A stretch of DNA of 64,000 nt from Nageia nagi (GCA_050084985.1 JBITNC010000001.1:119660001-119724000); one strand, 5' to 3'. Shown: positions 22,604-35,524, counted from the stretch's first letter. Notes: generated by a model from the sequence alone, not told the origin. Numbers and translations: made by a program.

Positions 22604-23930
22604 AGCTAATATATAGAATAAAATTTTTTGATCCTTTTTCTGATACTAATTGAATGATTATGAGGGTCCTTATGCTTTCCCCTTTTTTGACTAGGGTGCC
22701 CAAGGAAAGATCCTTCAATGGAGTAGCTAAGGTAAAAGCTACTAAAGAAGTTATCTTAGGGAATACTATTTGGATAATATTTGAATGACTATAAAAATCC
22801 ATATCCAAGGCTAGATATGGAAGATATGATGTGCCTCCTTTATATTATTTCAAGAAGTTGTCTTCAAGAATACTATTTGGATAATGTTTGAATGACTATA
22901 GAAATCCATATCCAAGGCTAGAGATGGAAGATATGATGTACCTCCTTTATATTATTTCAATCATGAATCTAATCATTCCATTGCATTAGATACTTGAGAA
23001 GTTGATACACATATTTCCATGCCTCAAAATAAAGAGGTGATGGTGTGGATAAGTGGAAATGGAAATGAAATGTATGCTACTAGTGACCTAAAAGATCATG
23101 AGCATGGTGCTAGCACCCTATTTTTGGTTGTGTTTCCTACTGGAGCTAAGAACCTGCAATGATATGTTAGTCATAAAATCATAGGATGGATGCATAGTAA
23201 GCTACATCATCCATCAAATATGATCCAATGTTAGCAACTTACTTATGATTGCATTATCAGTTTATCTTTTAAGTGAGTGAACTCTCACTAGCCATGTCAA
23301 TGGCCATTAGTGATCATACATTTGTGTGTCTATGATCCAGATACATTATGCTTTGAATTGGATTAAAAAAAAACCACATGGATACACAACAAAATGTATC
23401 ATCCATTGGATATGATCCAATGTCAACAAATTACTAATGGTTGTATCATCAATATAGTTTTTAAGTGAGTGAACTCTCACTAGCCTTGTCAATGGCCATC
23501 GATGATCATACATTTATATGTCTATGATCCAAAGATAGTATGATTTGGATAGGTTAAAAGCAATAACCATATGGATACATAACAAAATACATTATCCATT
23601 GGAGATGATCCAATGTCAATAAATTGCTCACTGTTGTATCATAGTTTACTTTTAAGTGAGTGAACTCTCACTATCCATGTATATGGTCATCAATGATCAT
23701 ATGTTTATATGTCTATGATCTAAAGATAGTATGCTTTGGATAGGTTCAAAGGAAGAACCATATGGATACATAATAAAATGCATCATCCATTGGATATGAT
23801 CCAATATCAACAAATTACTCATGGCTATATCATCAATTTACTTTTAAGTGAGTGAACTCAAACTAGCTATGTCGATGGCCATCAATGATCATACATTTAT
23901 ATGTCTATGATCTAAAGACATTAGGCATTT
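22604..23930 (-). other. 3' UTR of element B with ~190-bp repeats (four copies)
   Basis: On the minus strand this holds four copies of the same repeat as in element A, with the AAGTGAGTGAACTCTCACTAGCC core (as read on plus) near 23270, 23461, 23652 and 23844, about 191 bp apart. The CTCCATTGAAGGATCTTTCC and CAAAAAAGGGGAAAGCA pieces near 22690-22725 match the 3' UTR of A. There is a local duplication of about 110 bp at 22740-22960 (two copies of TACTATTTGGATAATRTTTGAATGACTATA). Confidence 0.85.
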
Positions 23931-26130
23931 GCATAAAGGATAAAATAAATATAATATAATATAACATGCTAAGCTAGATTGGTAGAATATCCTATTGAAT
24001 ATGCCAAAATTTTCTCTCATGGGGGACCATGACTAAAGATTTTATTAGTATTCTCTTAACACTATGCTGTTGAATAATTATTCATGGATAAATAATGGAA
24101 GCACAGAAGGAGAATTCTAAAAAAATTAACTAATATTCAAACCTATAATGGTCTAGAAACTTGAATTTGCTTAATTATATACAAAGTAAGTATACCATTA
24201 GTGCCCTAAAATCGATCAATCTACATTGCTAATGGTGTAGTATTCTTTGAATTTTACAAAAATAAAATTATTTTGGCTTCTATTAGTCAAAGTATATTGA
24301 TTCATCATACTTGCAACTAAATATGAAATTGCCCCTAGCTAATGCTAAAAAAGTGTGTAAAGGAAGCCATCTTGTCACATGCATGAAGCCAAATCCAATA
24401 TGTCATCATTCAACATATGGAAAAGAACAGAGTTGTTTAGAGCTACAAGAAATGTAACACAAAATGCAAAGTGAAGTCTAGAAGGGGAGATAATACCCCT
24501 TTGGTTTGCATATTTCTCCATGCCAATTATAGGCCATGCAAGAGATGTTGATTTATTCACTTGGCGTACATCAATTCCTATTAACAAGTATCAAACTTTC
24601 TAAATGCAAAATTAAAACACTTAATAACATCAAATGAAAATAAAATATTTGTACCTAATGATGGAAGCATAATTATTGTACTAATTTTCATGATAGGAAG
24701 TTACCATTAAGGTGAAGTATAGGAGGGTATTTAATTTTATATTAACTCATGCATTGATACACCATCAGTGCCCTTATGAAAGTATGCCACAAACATCATG
24801 AAATAAGTGGAGCAAGCCATCCAATTAAGTAGTGGCTCCATATGTCATCAAATCTTGCAAATTTAATGGACCTATGGCTACCTAGGAGTAACCTTATTGA
24901 AGATAGAATTTTACCCTACCAAATGGCTAAGATCAAGTATTCATAATATAATTTCTTTAGTTGTATATCATAGACAAGTATCCACTATCATATGAAAAAT
25001 TAGAAATTGATGGAAATGAAAAGGACACATTGGAAACTCACCTAAATAGCAAATTACAACACCATTGATGCCCTAAACTCATTATAAATTTTAGTGAAAA
25101 ATGCAAATTAAGCAAACTTTACCTAAGACATGTGGGCATCATTTGATAAATTTTGAGCATAAATTATATCCAACATCTATCAATAGCACATACAACTCAA
25201 AGAAATGGATACCGCCAACATTGTACAAATGGTAATTTTTAGTGCTCGAGAAAAAATAGGAGGGATTTAAAATTTTTTCAAGGCATATGAGCCCTCCACA
25301 TAAAGATTTAGGAGCTGTATGTGTAAAAAGAGGTGATGCCCTAATTTGAAGCCCCAAAGTTAACTTATAGAATCAAAATTTTATCAAAAATAGGTCATTT
25401 TGACCTAAACACTCTTTATTTCTTATTTTTATGTTATATTTAGATGGTTGACATTGGAACACACATAGGCATAATGAACCCTAAAAATTAACTCAATAAT
25501 AGTAAAACATGCTAAATACACACATTTTATGTTATGTACAATTGATAACAAGCATAATATATGCACAAAAATTGAAATGACACACAACCTAAAGAAGCCA
25601 AAGGTACCTCGGAGAGATAGATAAAGTACATAAGGGTGTACATGATCATATATGCTATGACAAAACACCCAAGATCAACTTAGAAGCTAAGATAGTGTGT
25701 ATAATGATAACAAGTGGACGTTAAACATTCTATCTAAGGAAAAGCACAACATGGGCACCCCAAAACAAAGATAGTAGGATGTCAACACCATGCACAAACA
25801 TGAGTTGGATTCCTAAATTATGGAAATTAGAGGGAAATGACAAATACAAATCAAAAAAATCACTAGGTTGGTGTATGCATAAAATAGGAAAGCAAAAAGA
25901 TACAAAAATACCCTAATTACTAATATACACTGATTGTGATATCTAAAAGAGATCAAGGAATAACCTTTTGTACCTAGGGAGTTTTTGTCACCCGAATACA
26001 CTTCACAGAGGTAGGAACAAAAAGGGGCACATTTGTAGTAGTCATCCCTATGCCACTAACATCTTGAAATCAAGAATGAGTTTTAGCTAAAAAAGAATTT
26101 AAATTACAAGAAACACTTACTGTAATGATG
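23931..26130 (-). other. Noncoding interior of element B in place of pol
   Basis: Between gag and the 3' UTR on the minus strand there are about 2.2 kb without a recognisable protease, RT, RNase H or integrase. Short open frames here have no family motif. The stretch holds several copies of a palindromic CACCA-TGGTG motif (24192-24240, 24760-24791, 25059-25075, 25748-25795). A captured or rearranged sequence is possible. Confidence 0.55.
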
Positions 26131-27304
26131 CACCCTTAAGATTATGAAGATAATAGGGGATTATTGAATACCCCTAGCTATGCATTATTCAGATGTATAG
26201 GTCCTATCTATGCAGCTAGTTTGGGATCCATCATGATTGCTCCATTAATAATGAAATCCTATATAAGGTTATGAAGAGTCCTACAATCTCAAGTTAGATG
26301 ACCAAGTACCCTATGATAATTGTAAAATTCTTCATACTGAAAACTTTTAGGCACACCATTAGTAAACTTAGATTCAATAATAGGAGGCAACTCAAGTGGT
26401 TCCTCATTTAATAATACATTCAGAATATTATCAATACTATCAATCAAAGGAGTATATTGAAGAGTATGTTTGGGTGGAGAACTACATCATTTTTTGCATG
26501 CAACATGATTTGCTTCAACCTTGGTTTGATTTTTAGTAATAGGTTTTGTAGGTGAAGCATGATCAACATATTTCATAGCACTTAATTTTTTAATGCATAG
26601 TTCCTTTTTATTAATAGTATCAATCATATCACCTAAAGACATATCATGATTAGAAATGACAAATAGCTTATATATAGGTAAGATACCATCCACAAAAATA
26701 TGCTTGAGTTCATTTTCATCCATGGTGAGTTTATTAGTAGTTTGTTTCCATACCTTCAAAAATCCTTCACTGATTGGTTAGGGAGTTGTTTAATTTTACA
26801 CAATTCCTTAAGATAGACCTTCTTAGTAATGTTATAATCATAATCATGCAAAAATATGTGAATCAAATCCTCATACCTATCAATGCTACTTTCAGGAAGA
26901 TGGAAGTACCATTTTAGAGCCTCATCCTTCAAATTGTAAGAAAATAACTTAGCCAACATATCTTAGTCATGCATATATTCAAGAGCTTCTTTATGAACAT
27001 GTATCCTAGGATCTTGCATACCATCAAACTTAGTAAATTTTACATTCTTTTTCCCAAGGATTGTTTTGGTAAGAATTCTAGCAGTGAAAGGTCTTTTTAA
27101 ACCTAAAAGGAAATCATCTTCATCATTCACAATGTTGTTAGATCCTACATTTGTTTTTGGAGGTGGTGGTGGGGGAGGAGGACGTTGTTGTATATTATTT
27201 GGTGTGTGAAGTGGAGTATTCTTTAAAACAATAAACTCATTAGTATGATTAACCCTATCCTTCTCAAGTTTAAGCAATACCCCCACTAAGGTTTCTAATT
27301 GCAT
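26130..27304 (-). pseudogene. gag of element B, central and C-terminal part
   Basis: On the minus strand: MQLETLVGVLLKLEKDRVNH, a run of eight prolines, VKFTKFDGMQDPRIHVHKEA, then the retrotransposon gag core (AKLFSYNLKDEALKWYFHLP, YEDLIHIFLHDYDYN, LCKIKQLPNQSVKDFLKVW). It ends with a degenerate zinc-binding-like block, EFYNYHRVLGHLT-DCRTLHN, near 26280-26330. It differs from the gag of A, so B belongs to a separate subfamily. Only a few stops; better preserved than most of the window. Confidence 0.85.
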
Positions 27305-28303
27305 ATATGGGGACTCTTTGAACTAATCAATACACTCTTGTACATCCATATGAATACCTAGTTTAATATCATGTTCTACCTCATTCCAACCTGGTTGTTG
27401 TTGATAGGCTTCCCTAATGACATCATGAACTATATTTTTAACAAAAGCTAAATTTTCATCATGATGGGAAATGGCCTTACCTTGGGATGTCTCACCCTTT
27501 TTGAAATGCTTGGGACTAAGGATGAGATCACTATAATCATCATCATTTTTATCATCATGGGAATCATCCTCTCCATGGAGTTCTAAATTAGTAATTGCTT
27601 GCTCAATTCCCTTATTGGGTTATAAAACTAGATCTAACTTGGGGAAACATATGCCCCTATCATCATGCTCATAGTCAAACATGCTATCAATGCCATTCTT
27701 ACAATCCAATTCAGCACTTAGTGTCTTTGGAGTTGGAAGTATGCATCTTAAATATCCTATATAAATGAATAAACTATATTTGTACTATGCTGGTTCAAAT
27801 GGATCCTCATTTATAATAGTCCCTATTAGTAAATCAAATAGTAAAGGAGTATTATTTTTGATAAAAATTTATAATTTTTATGGATCTGATAACACCTACT
27901 AAATAGACCTAGCAAAGGGAGGGACCCTATTGAGTTCAATAATATCATTCTCATCTTCTATAATCTTTATGGGTTCTAATATGTTATCAAAATTTGAGGG
28001 ATTGATATTAGCATATGCGAGAGAAGTCTCACCTATAATATTCATCCTATTACTAGAACCAGAACCATAGGATTCAAGATCCCAAACAATATTAGGAGGT
28101 ACTTGAATTGAGAATTCAAATTTTTTTTTAAGACTTCTCCTAATTTCATGAAAATTAATCTTAGAATTTGATATTATAGGGTTTTCTATGTCAAGGTCCA
28201 TATTAGGGATATAAGTATAATAAACCCTAGTTTTATCTTGCACTTTGGCTATGATTTGGAGCACTTCCTCTTTGGGGAGGAAGATTAGCAAAAATGGATT
28301 CAT
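27305..28303 (-). pseudogene. gag N-terminal part or leader ORF of element B
   Basis: The 134-codon minus-strand frame 28303-27899 starts MNPFLLIFLPKEEVLQIIAKV, about 65 bp after the primer-site region. Together with further broken frames down to 27305 it forms the upstream part of the gag ORF. I know no domain for it. Confidence 0.6.
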
Positions 28304-28368
28304 GATGTTACAGAAGGATTTTACCCTAGATGAAGATCTAGGTGTGTAAGAACATTTAGTTCACCAAA

Positions 28369-29040
28369 TTTAGACCCTAAATAATACAAATTAATTATTA
28401 ATGGGGCTAATTAATTACACTATTTGGTCTATTTGTTGACATAAAGTAGGAATATGATAACAGATGATTAAGCATATAGGTTCATTCTATTAACATGCAT
28501 ATCTAATTGATTAAGGAAAGACACAAATCAAGAATGAGCAATATAGCATACATAAGCAAAGTGTCAATGCCCTAGTAACAGTACGCCATCAGTGTCATGT
28601 TAAGGATAGCACTAAAGATGCAATGAAAGATAAAATAACAATCAAATGAATGATTTATTAATATAATGTAAGTATGATAATGTTTAAGATAATAAATTCA
28701 CTTATTACATATAAGAATTCCTTGCAAAGGTTTGCTTTGCAAATAATGTTTGAGTCCTTGATTCTCTCTCTAATATTCAGTTGATAGAGGCCTTGGGTCT
28801 TCTATAATCTACCCCTTGTCTAATCTCCTTCTAATGATAATCCCATCATCCATCTTTGTCTTGAATGCCTTTATATAGGGATGCTTCTATTATAGGATTT
28901 GACCCCTTGTACATGCCACAAGGGTCAAATACCTATCCTACATCTTTCTTATGTATTTTTAATCCCTTTTTAAATGATAAATTGTTGAGGGATTAAAATG
29001 ATTTATTAAATACATAAAGGTTCATTTTAAGGTATCTACA
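28369..29040 (-). repeat. 5' LTR of element B
   Basis: 672 bp, minus-strand TGTAGATACCTTAAAATG...GGGTCTAAA. TATA-like motif at 28870-28878 (minus). On the minus strand it is followed by TTTGGTGAAC (28368-28359), the primer-site region. Confidence 0.9.
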
Positions 29041-29640
29041 CATGCACTTCAATCAAATCTTTCTATCCTTCCTCTAGTGTTACTAATTTTCATAAGAGAA
29101 AATGTTTTTTTGTAACAAGAAACTTATGTTCAATACCTAAAAGTGTTTGTATCATTGTTATCCATGAGGTAGAAGTTGGTTTTAGGTAAGCTTTTTGGAA
29201 TGGAAAAAACTATGTGCATAATCATACCCTATTAAAATGAAAAGGATATAACCAAACATTGGCTATATAGTGATCACTTTATTGTAAAAGGATTGATAGG
29301 TAAATAGGCACATGATTCAATTTATGATGAAATAGCCTCTTGAAATCTCTCACTTGTAAGGAGAATATTATATCACCATTTATTTTTATAAAAAATCTAT
29401 CAATTGGAGAATAAGCTTGGATTAAATAATACATGAGATCATGGCTAGGGAGTACCTTTGGCATATTATCTTCTTAGTATTAGAATCCCAATTGAAATTC
29501 TCTCTAGGTTTTCTATAGAAAACTTTTATATTTGTAATAATCCTAAATATTTAGTTGATCTCTAGTGGGTGTACATCAAGTATGTATTTGATCTCTTGCA
29601 ACTTAGAAATAGGTCTTATTTGAAATTCCTACACCTCTTC
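29041..29640 (-). pseudogene. Unrecognised protein remnant, upstream half (continues at 12037)
   Basis: The minus-strand frame 29464-29279 (MPKVLPSHDLMYYLIQAYSP, then GDIIFSLQVRDFKRLFHHKLNHVPIY) and further broken codons to 29046. Removing element B joins this to the remnant at 12037-11439. Family unknown; the two halves together suggest one protein of several hundred residues. Confidence 0.4.
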
Positions 29641-31540
29641 ATCATTGATTAGATCCTATCTTACCAATTCTATTATTACATTGATTAGGTTTTCTTACAA
29701 ATGAGATCCATGAAACTCATGATGAGGTTGTAATCTTATGACCTCAAAATTTTCCATAATGTATTACTAGCCTCTCTAATCCAATAGTTTATGTCTTCCA
29801 ACCTAACTATAACTATGATCTTCTCCTTATTGAATTAAAAAAATAGAGTCTTTACCACCTATGTTATTCTCCAAAATGGTGATTTATCAATTTACACTGA
29901 ATTTCCTTTTCAATATCCTCAAATGTATTAGAACTAACATACATGTGTGAAATTCCTATTACACATAAAATCAATTTTTGGTATTAATTATGTCTTCCAT
30001 TTATTATTAACATGCAGCAATTCCCACAAAACTCATGATCAAATGCTTATTCCCAACAATTATAATCAAAATAATTCACCTATTGTTATCTTGATATAAT
30101 GTTTCCTAGTGATAAGCCAACTCATATGAGAGAATCCATGCCTGATGTGACTTATAATCACCTGATGAAAAGACATTTTTTCTATGATTTGACCTTACCC
30201 AATAAAATAACCCCTTTCTCTATGTATATTAATCATATCCAATGAAGAAAAGATTTATCTGATCAACAAACTTATTATCTAATGAAAACAATGTTAATCC
30301 AATGAACTACCTAATGAAGTAGTTCCTTGTTCAAAAAACAAAGAAGTTACCTAACCAAAGCCATCCTTACCTAATAGTGAATAATGATACCCAATGGAAT
30401 GTATTCTTATATAATGATGGTATTATTAAAATATTCCTTAGGATAACAATCATATCCTCCATATACCATCAGTACTAAAAAATAAATTAGGTATTTATGA
30501 AAAGGATTCCTTTTAAAAGAAAAAATTTATCCACAAAAATTATTTCAAATAAAATCTAAATATGATACACAATAATTTCTTACTATTTTAAATATTGAAT
30601 ATTGTTAATGCTTTATATACTTTAAGTAAACTCTTTTTAGTTCATAATAGAAAATTATTTTTATTTCCATTTGTAGAATACTATTTTGAATATAATATAT
30701 ATCATCAAGATAATTAAAATGATGAAATGATACCATTATAAGATATTCTCCTAGAAGATATTCCAATAAATGAAAACATGTTGATGAAGGAGTCCAATTC
30801 AATCAATTTCTAAAAATGAAAATCCTTATAAATGAAATTGTACTTATTAATCAAAGTACATTTTAAATTGAAAAATCTTCACAGCAGTCAAATCTTAAGC
30901 CATCTCAAATGAAAATTATTTAAAGAAGCCTAATCCAAAGAAGAGAAGAATATGGAAGTGATGGGGGTCACATTTACTCATGATTATAGGTGACCTTTGT
31001 GCTCATGATGCCCTAGTTCATAGATCTATTATGGGAGTTAATTATTGGGCTTTGGAATTTACTCCTTTTTTGCTATGAATGGGTCATAGGATCTTCTTTT
31101 TGTTTTCTCTTCTCTTATTTATTTCTATTGGATTGGATTGTATTTTGGAGAGTCTTGGATGGATATTAGCTATTTGTTTACTTATTTCCTAATGATGTTC
31201 ATTGATGTTCTTTTATTTGGTTTGGCTTACATTAGGTTTGAGCACTTTCCTTCATATGGGGATCAATTTGTTGTTAGTAGTTGGCATATTTTATCATGGT
31301 TTTTAGATATAATTCAAAATTCTCTTGATAAAGATTACTATAGAGAATTATTCATGAATTAGGAGTGGTGGGGTACTTGAAAAGGTTGCACAAGGGCTAG
31401 TTGAGGACATCCTATGAACATAAGAGGTACACCTTTAGTATATCTCAATGAGGGATTTTTTGCAATTATTTGATTCATGATATTAAAATTATTTGCAATG
31501 TTATAGGTATGAAATTGAATCAAGATCTAGGTTTTGGGAT
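29641..31540. other. AT-rich spacer with no recognised gene
   Basis: No domain or LTR seen. 30150-30430 contains loosely repeated CCTAATGAA-like words. A 74-codon aromatic-rich frame at 31138-31362 shows no family motif. Confidence 0.4.
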
Positions 31541-31547
31541 CCTAATT

Positions 31548-31730
31548 AAACCTTAGAGGACCATTTAGATATGTATTAGGTTTGGAGAGCATTACAAAAC
31601 CATAGAATACCTTTTGGTAATATAATAAGTTTAGGGAAACTATCAAAACCCTAAAGTACCATTTAGTAAATTAATAGGTTTGGGGAACTTGTATAAAACC
31701 CTAGAGTTCTATTTGGATGTATTTTAGCTA
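31548..31730. repeat. Minisatellite, ~49-50 bp units, ~3.6 copies
   Basis: Units start AAACC(C/T)TAGAG, run through ACCATTTRG and TAATAGGTTTGGGGA, and restart at AAACC with spacing of 49, 49 and 50 bp. Confidence 0.8.
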
Positions 31731-32449
31731 CATTCTAGAATAGTTGGGTAGAAAAAGGCATTGGCACATATTTTAATATCCTACTAAAATTGGCTTTTGC
31801 TCTTTTCAACATCTATAAGCAAACTATTTACCTTTACCAAAAAAAAAGAAGGAAATCATATGGATAATTGGAAGGTTTTTTAAGTTTGGTTATATATTTT
31901 AATATCCATTCATTGAACCAAATAAATTTAGATAATAATAGTAATCTAACAAAATATAGATATACTATTTATTGTTGGAAACTAGGAAGGAACAATAGAG
32001 TGTAATTGAAATTAGATATAATTCAAAAATATTATAGAAAATTATATTATTCTAATAATGGAAAAGATGAGAAAGTAACAAAAACTTGTGGTATAAAATA
32101 TTACAAGAATGCAATTATCTCATATATGCATTAGAGTATGAAAACTACAAAAAGGAATAATAAGATATCAAGAAAAAATATGGTACTATATCAACTCATT
32201 TTCATAAACTTCAAGAGTCTAATTTATTAACAAAAATTATATAATTCTATACTATATTTCATATGATGAAAAAGGGAAGACCATCATAATATTTCTAATA
32301 TTATAATATTTTGTATCATAATATTTATCTAATGAACATTTTGGACATAATCCCATTGGTCAAATACTAGTGCATGGGAAATAGCTAATTATCTTACAAT
32401 AATTAAAAATGAATATTTGAAAGAAAAAAAAAGGATAATTCATATCATT

Positions 32450-33810
32450 ATTTATTAATGAAGTAACAATAGTTTACAATACATCGTATGTCTGTTTACA
32501 CATTTATGCATTTGAAAATCATACTAGGTAATCACATCTAGATTATCCATTCATAAAATGGCTAAAAGTGTAATTATAAAAACCTTTATAAATTAGGTCT
32601 TACCAATTTAAAATATATAGTTGAAATGGATGATTACCTAATAGATACAAAGGTTAATTATGTTGGTTCAAATGGTGCTTTAGTTATGCAAGGCCATAAA
32701 AGTGGTCTTTGTATATGATTGTAGAAAATAGTTATTCTATATATGATTTCTATTCATTATATAAATCATAGAATGAATCTTGCATATAAAATTATTAACA
32801 CATTTGATAATGTAGGAAAAGTGGAAGATCTTATATGTGAGCTTCATGTTTATATAACAAGTATCCCAAAAAGATATACAGAGTTTTATAAATTTACAAT
32901 TGTAATAAATGATGGTAAAAATTTCCTAAAAGATGTGGAACAAAGCTGGATTTCTTTATATGAGACTGTATGAAGATTACTTAATATCTATCATTGGCTA
33001 GATTTATGTTTAAAAATAAAATATAAATTGATAAGAAAAATATTTATTAGACCATTTTATACATTTAGAATTATTATTAACTTTGTTTGGTATTATCTCT
33101 ATGTTGTAAGAGATTAATTCTTTAATCAAACATGCTCAAAATAGATTTACATGTAGATGATTTTATACATTTGAGAAAATGGGTTTGTCTATTATTGGAT
33201 ATGTTATATTATTTAGATGATAGTTTTAATTATTCTCATTTTGAATAATGGAGAGTTTTAAAAAATATAAAACATCCAAAAAGTTATTTGAAATTTGATG
33301 TCAATAATCATCTTTGAATCAATGTTGATGTGAAAGAGATACCAATGCATATATACCATAAATGAGGTGATTTGGTATGTGCAAAATATGAAGAAGTAAA
33401 AGTTAGCATACTTTTTTTTTATAGTACAATACTTGAAACATGGATTAAGTTGAGAAATATTTCTAAAATATTATCTTTATATACCTAAGAGCATTTTTGA
33501 GAGATGATTTTCTTGAAGAGTATTGAATCCCTTATTTTGGAATGCATACAATTGTAAAGAATATATAAGCACCTATGTTTGTAAGAATATAGAAATTTTG
33601 ATCTCTCATTTAGAAAAGATGTAGAATTTAATGGAGTGAAGATTGATGGTATTTAAAAAAAATATTTTTTCCTTATAGATGATTCCATCTCCTTAGAAGT
33701 TCTAATTTGGAAGTAAATCAATATACATAATTTTATTTAAACTTTGATATTTTAGATGTGAACCACTATTTATTGGAGTATTTATTTATACAAAATCTCA
33801 AGAGGTGAGG
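32450..33810 (+). pseudogene. hAT-transposase/ZNF862-like protein remnant
   Basis: Plus-strand codons across several frames give YVGSNGALVMQGHKSGLC (32652 on), then MISIHYINHRMNLAYKIINTF, VGKVEDLICELHVYITSIPKRYTEFYKF and LLKDVEQSWISLYE-like sequence. After a stop come ARFMFKNK, HVDDFIHLRKWVCLLLD, NIKHPKSYLKFDVNNHL and DLVCAKYEEVKV. This matches the order seen in plant zinc-finger-862-like, hAT-derived proteins (GSDGA-x-VM-G, then C-MAHR-NL). The Asp of GSDGA is Asn. Many stops; no terminal inverted repeats identified. Confidence 0.65.
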
Positions 33811-35515
33811 ATGATATTAGTAGCATAAAAAATTTAGTTATAATGTTTTGGCTACCTAAATTTTGGACTATCTCATAAGTTTTAGTTTTCTCAAAATAAG
33901 GGGACTTATACAAAAATGAAATATCTTACCATGTAGTTTACAAGTATATAGCAAATTAAGTAAATTTGGTGATGATGAGAGGTTAAAATAAGAGACATTA
34001 AGTTATTTATTAAATTGTTACACCATTCATCTAGAAGGTTAGCAATTCAATCAATTAAAACAAGGTAAGAGGATTAACAAGGTCAATGACTTAACCATCA
34101 TCCTCACATGGTGTAGGAATGTAGTTTATAGAGGATGTAAAATCTAATAAGCCTTAGATATTTGTATCATGGTATTACATCTATATATATGTGTGATCTA
34201 TTTATTTATATTTATGAGTTGTGAGTTATTTATGTGTTCATTTTTTTCATTTATATTTATAAGTTATGTGTGATGTATGTGTACCTTTTGTATTTATGTT
34301 TTTTGTAAAATATAAATAAATATTTCACTAAATATATTAAATAAGTATAATATATCATAAAATATTAAATAATATAAATGATCATGCGATAATATGATAA
34401 AAGTAAACATATAATGAAATATCATCAATAATATGATAATAATAAAAATGTACAAAATATAATAAAGGTTATGTATGTAATGTGATAATAATAAATGATA
34501 AGTGTATAACATGGTAATAAAAAAGATGTTATAGATAGGACTTATATTATATGTAACAATGTGATAATTATGAAAAGTTTAAAACATAAGTAGTCATGTT
34601 TTAATGTAAAGTGTGATAAATATGTGAAGTAGTAAAATGATAAATATAATAATTTTGAATCATATGTACTTATACCATTTTTGTTAGTAAATTTATGATT
34701 ATATTGCATAGGGATTTTTTTTTATCCCTTCAACCATTTACATGATTTTTCAAGTATGCTTTATGAAAAAAATAAAAATTATATAATCTTAAATATATAT
34801 ATATACAAAAGTTGTGTGTTAATAAGGATTACATTTGCAAACATAAATATATTCCATAGTGATAGTACTAAGGGTAAATTAGGATAATATATTTAACTTT
34901 TATGCTATAGAAAAATACTATATAATATGTAAGTAATATTAGCAACAATATTGAAGTAGTGCCTTATTCAGTTGTAGAATGTCATCCTTTGCTACCTTTC
35001 CTCTCTTTAGTGTAGTCTTCAAAGTTTGGTGTAGTCTTATTAATCCCTTGAGCATGCTTCCTATTGGATCTAGTCTAATATTTCTTAATTGATTTAGCAT
35101 GATTTATCTAGTTTGTATCCACAACATGGTTGGGATACATGGTCTCATCATCTAGTATTATTTTTTCATTCTCTTGATTCAAACTCAAAACAACCTTCAA
35201 GTGCTTATTTCTTACGGCTCTTATATGATAAACATGATAAAATATAAATATGATAATTTTAAATAAGTATGTAATAATGTTAATGATAAATCAATAAAAA
35301 ATGTTATTAGTGATAAATGAAAAAGTATAATTCTAAACTAAGTATTTAATATATTAATACATCTTAATAAAGCACAAATGTATTATAAGGGGAATATATA
35401 GGATACTCATAATCTCTTTGTTTTTAACAATCAAAATATTAATATGGATGAGAGATAAAGTTATACTAGTTTATAAATACCATTTTAGTATCTTTTGAGA
35501 TTCATGTTGCTTGGA
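33811..35515. other. Very AT-rich spacer with no recognised gene
   Basis: Simple-sequence-like AT-rich DNA rich in ATAAATATGATAAT words; short (AT)n near 34790-34806. Open frames here are compositional. Confidence 0.5.
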
Positions 35516-35524
35516 TAATAATTC

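Larger units (their letters stand above)
12043..29040 (-). mobile_element. Ty3/gypsy-related LTR element B (gag-only, interrupted by element A)
   Basis: Minus-strand element with a 5' LTR at 28369-29040 and a 3' LTR at 12043-12711. Flanks carry a near-perfect 5-bp target-site duplication, CATGT (12038-12042) and CATGC (29041-29045). Without the inserted element A it is about 7.2 kb. The internal order on the minus strand is primer-site region, gag, about 2.2 kb of apparently noncoding sequence, 3'-UTR repeats, polypurine tract. No protease, RT, RNase H or integrase is recognisable, so it looks like a non-autonomous gag-bearing derivative (TR-GAG or LARD-like) that would need pol from relatives such as A. 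Confidence 0.85.

Noticed and set aside
30150-30430. Possible tandem array of CCTAATGAA words
   Set aside because: No constant period could be established; probably AT-rich chance similarity.
34294-34512. 72-codon minus-strand hydrophobic open frame
   Set aside because: Compositional artefact in very AT-rich DNA; no homology or context.
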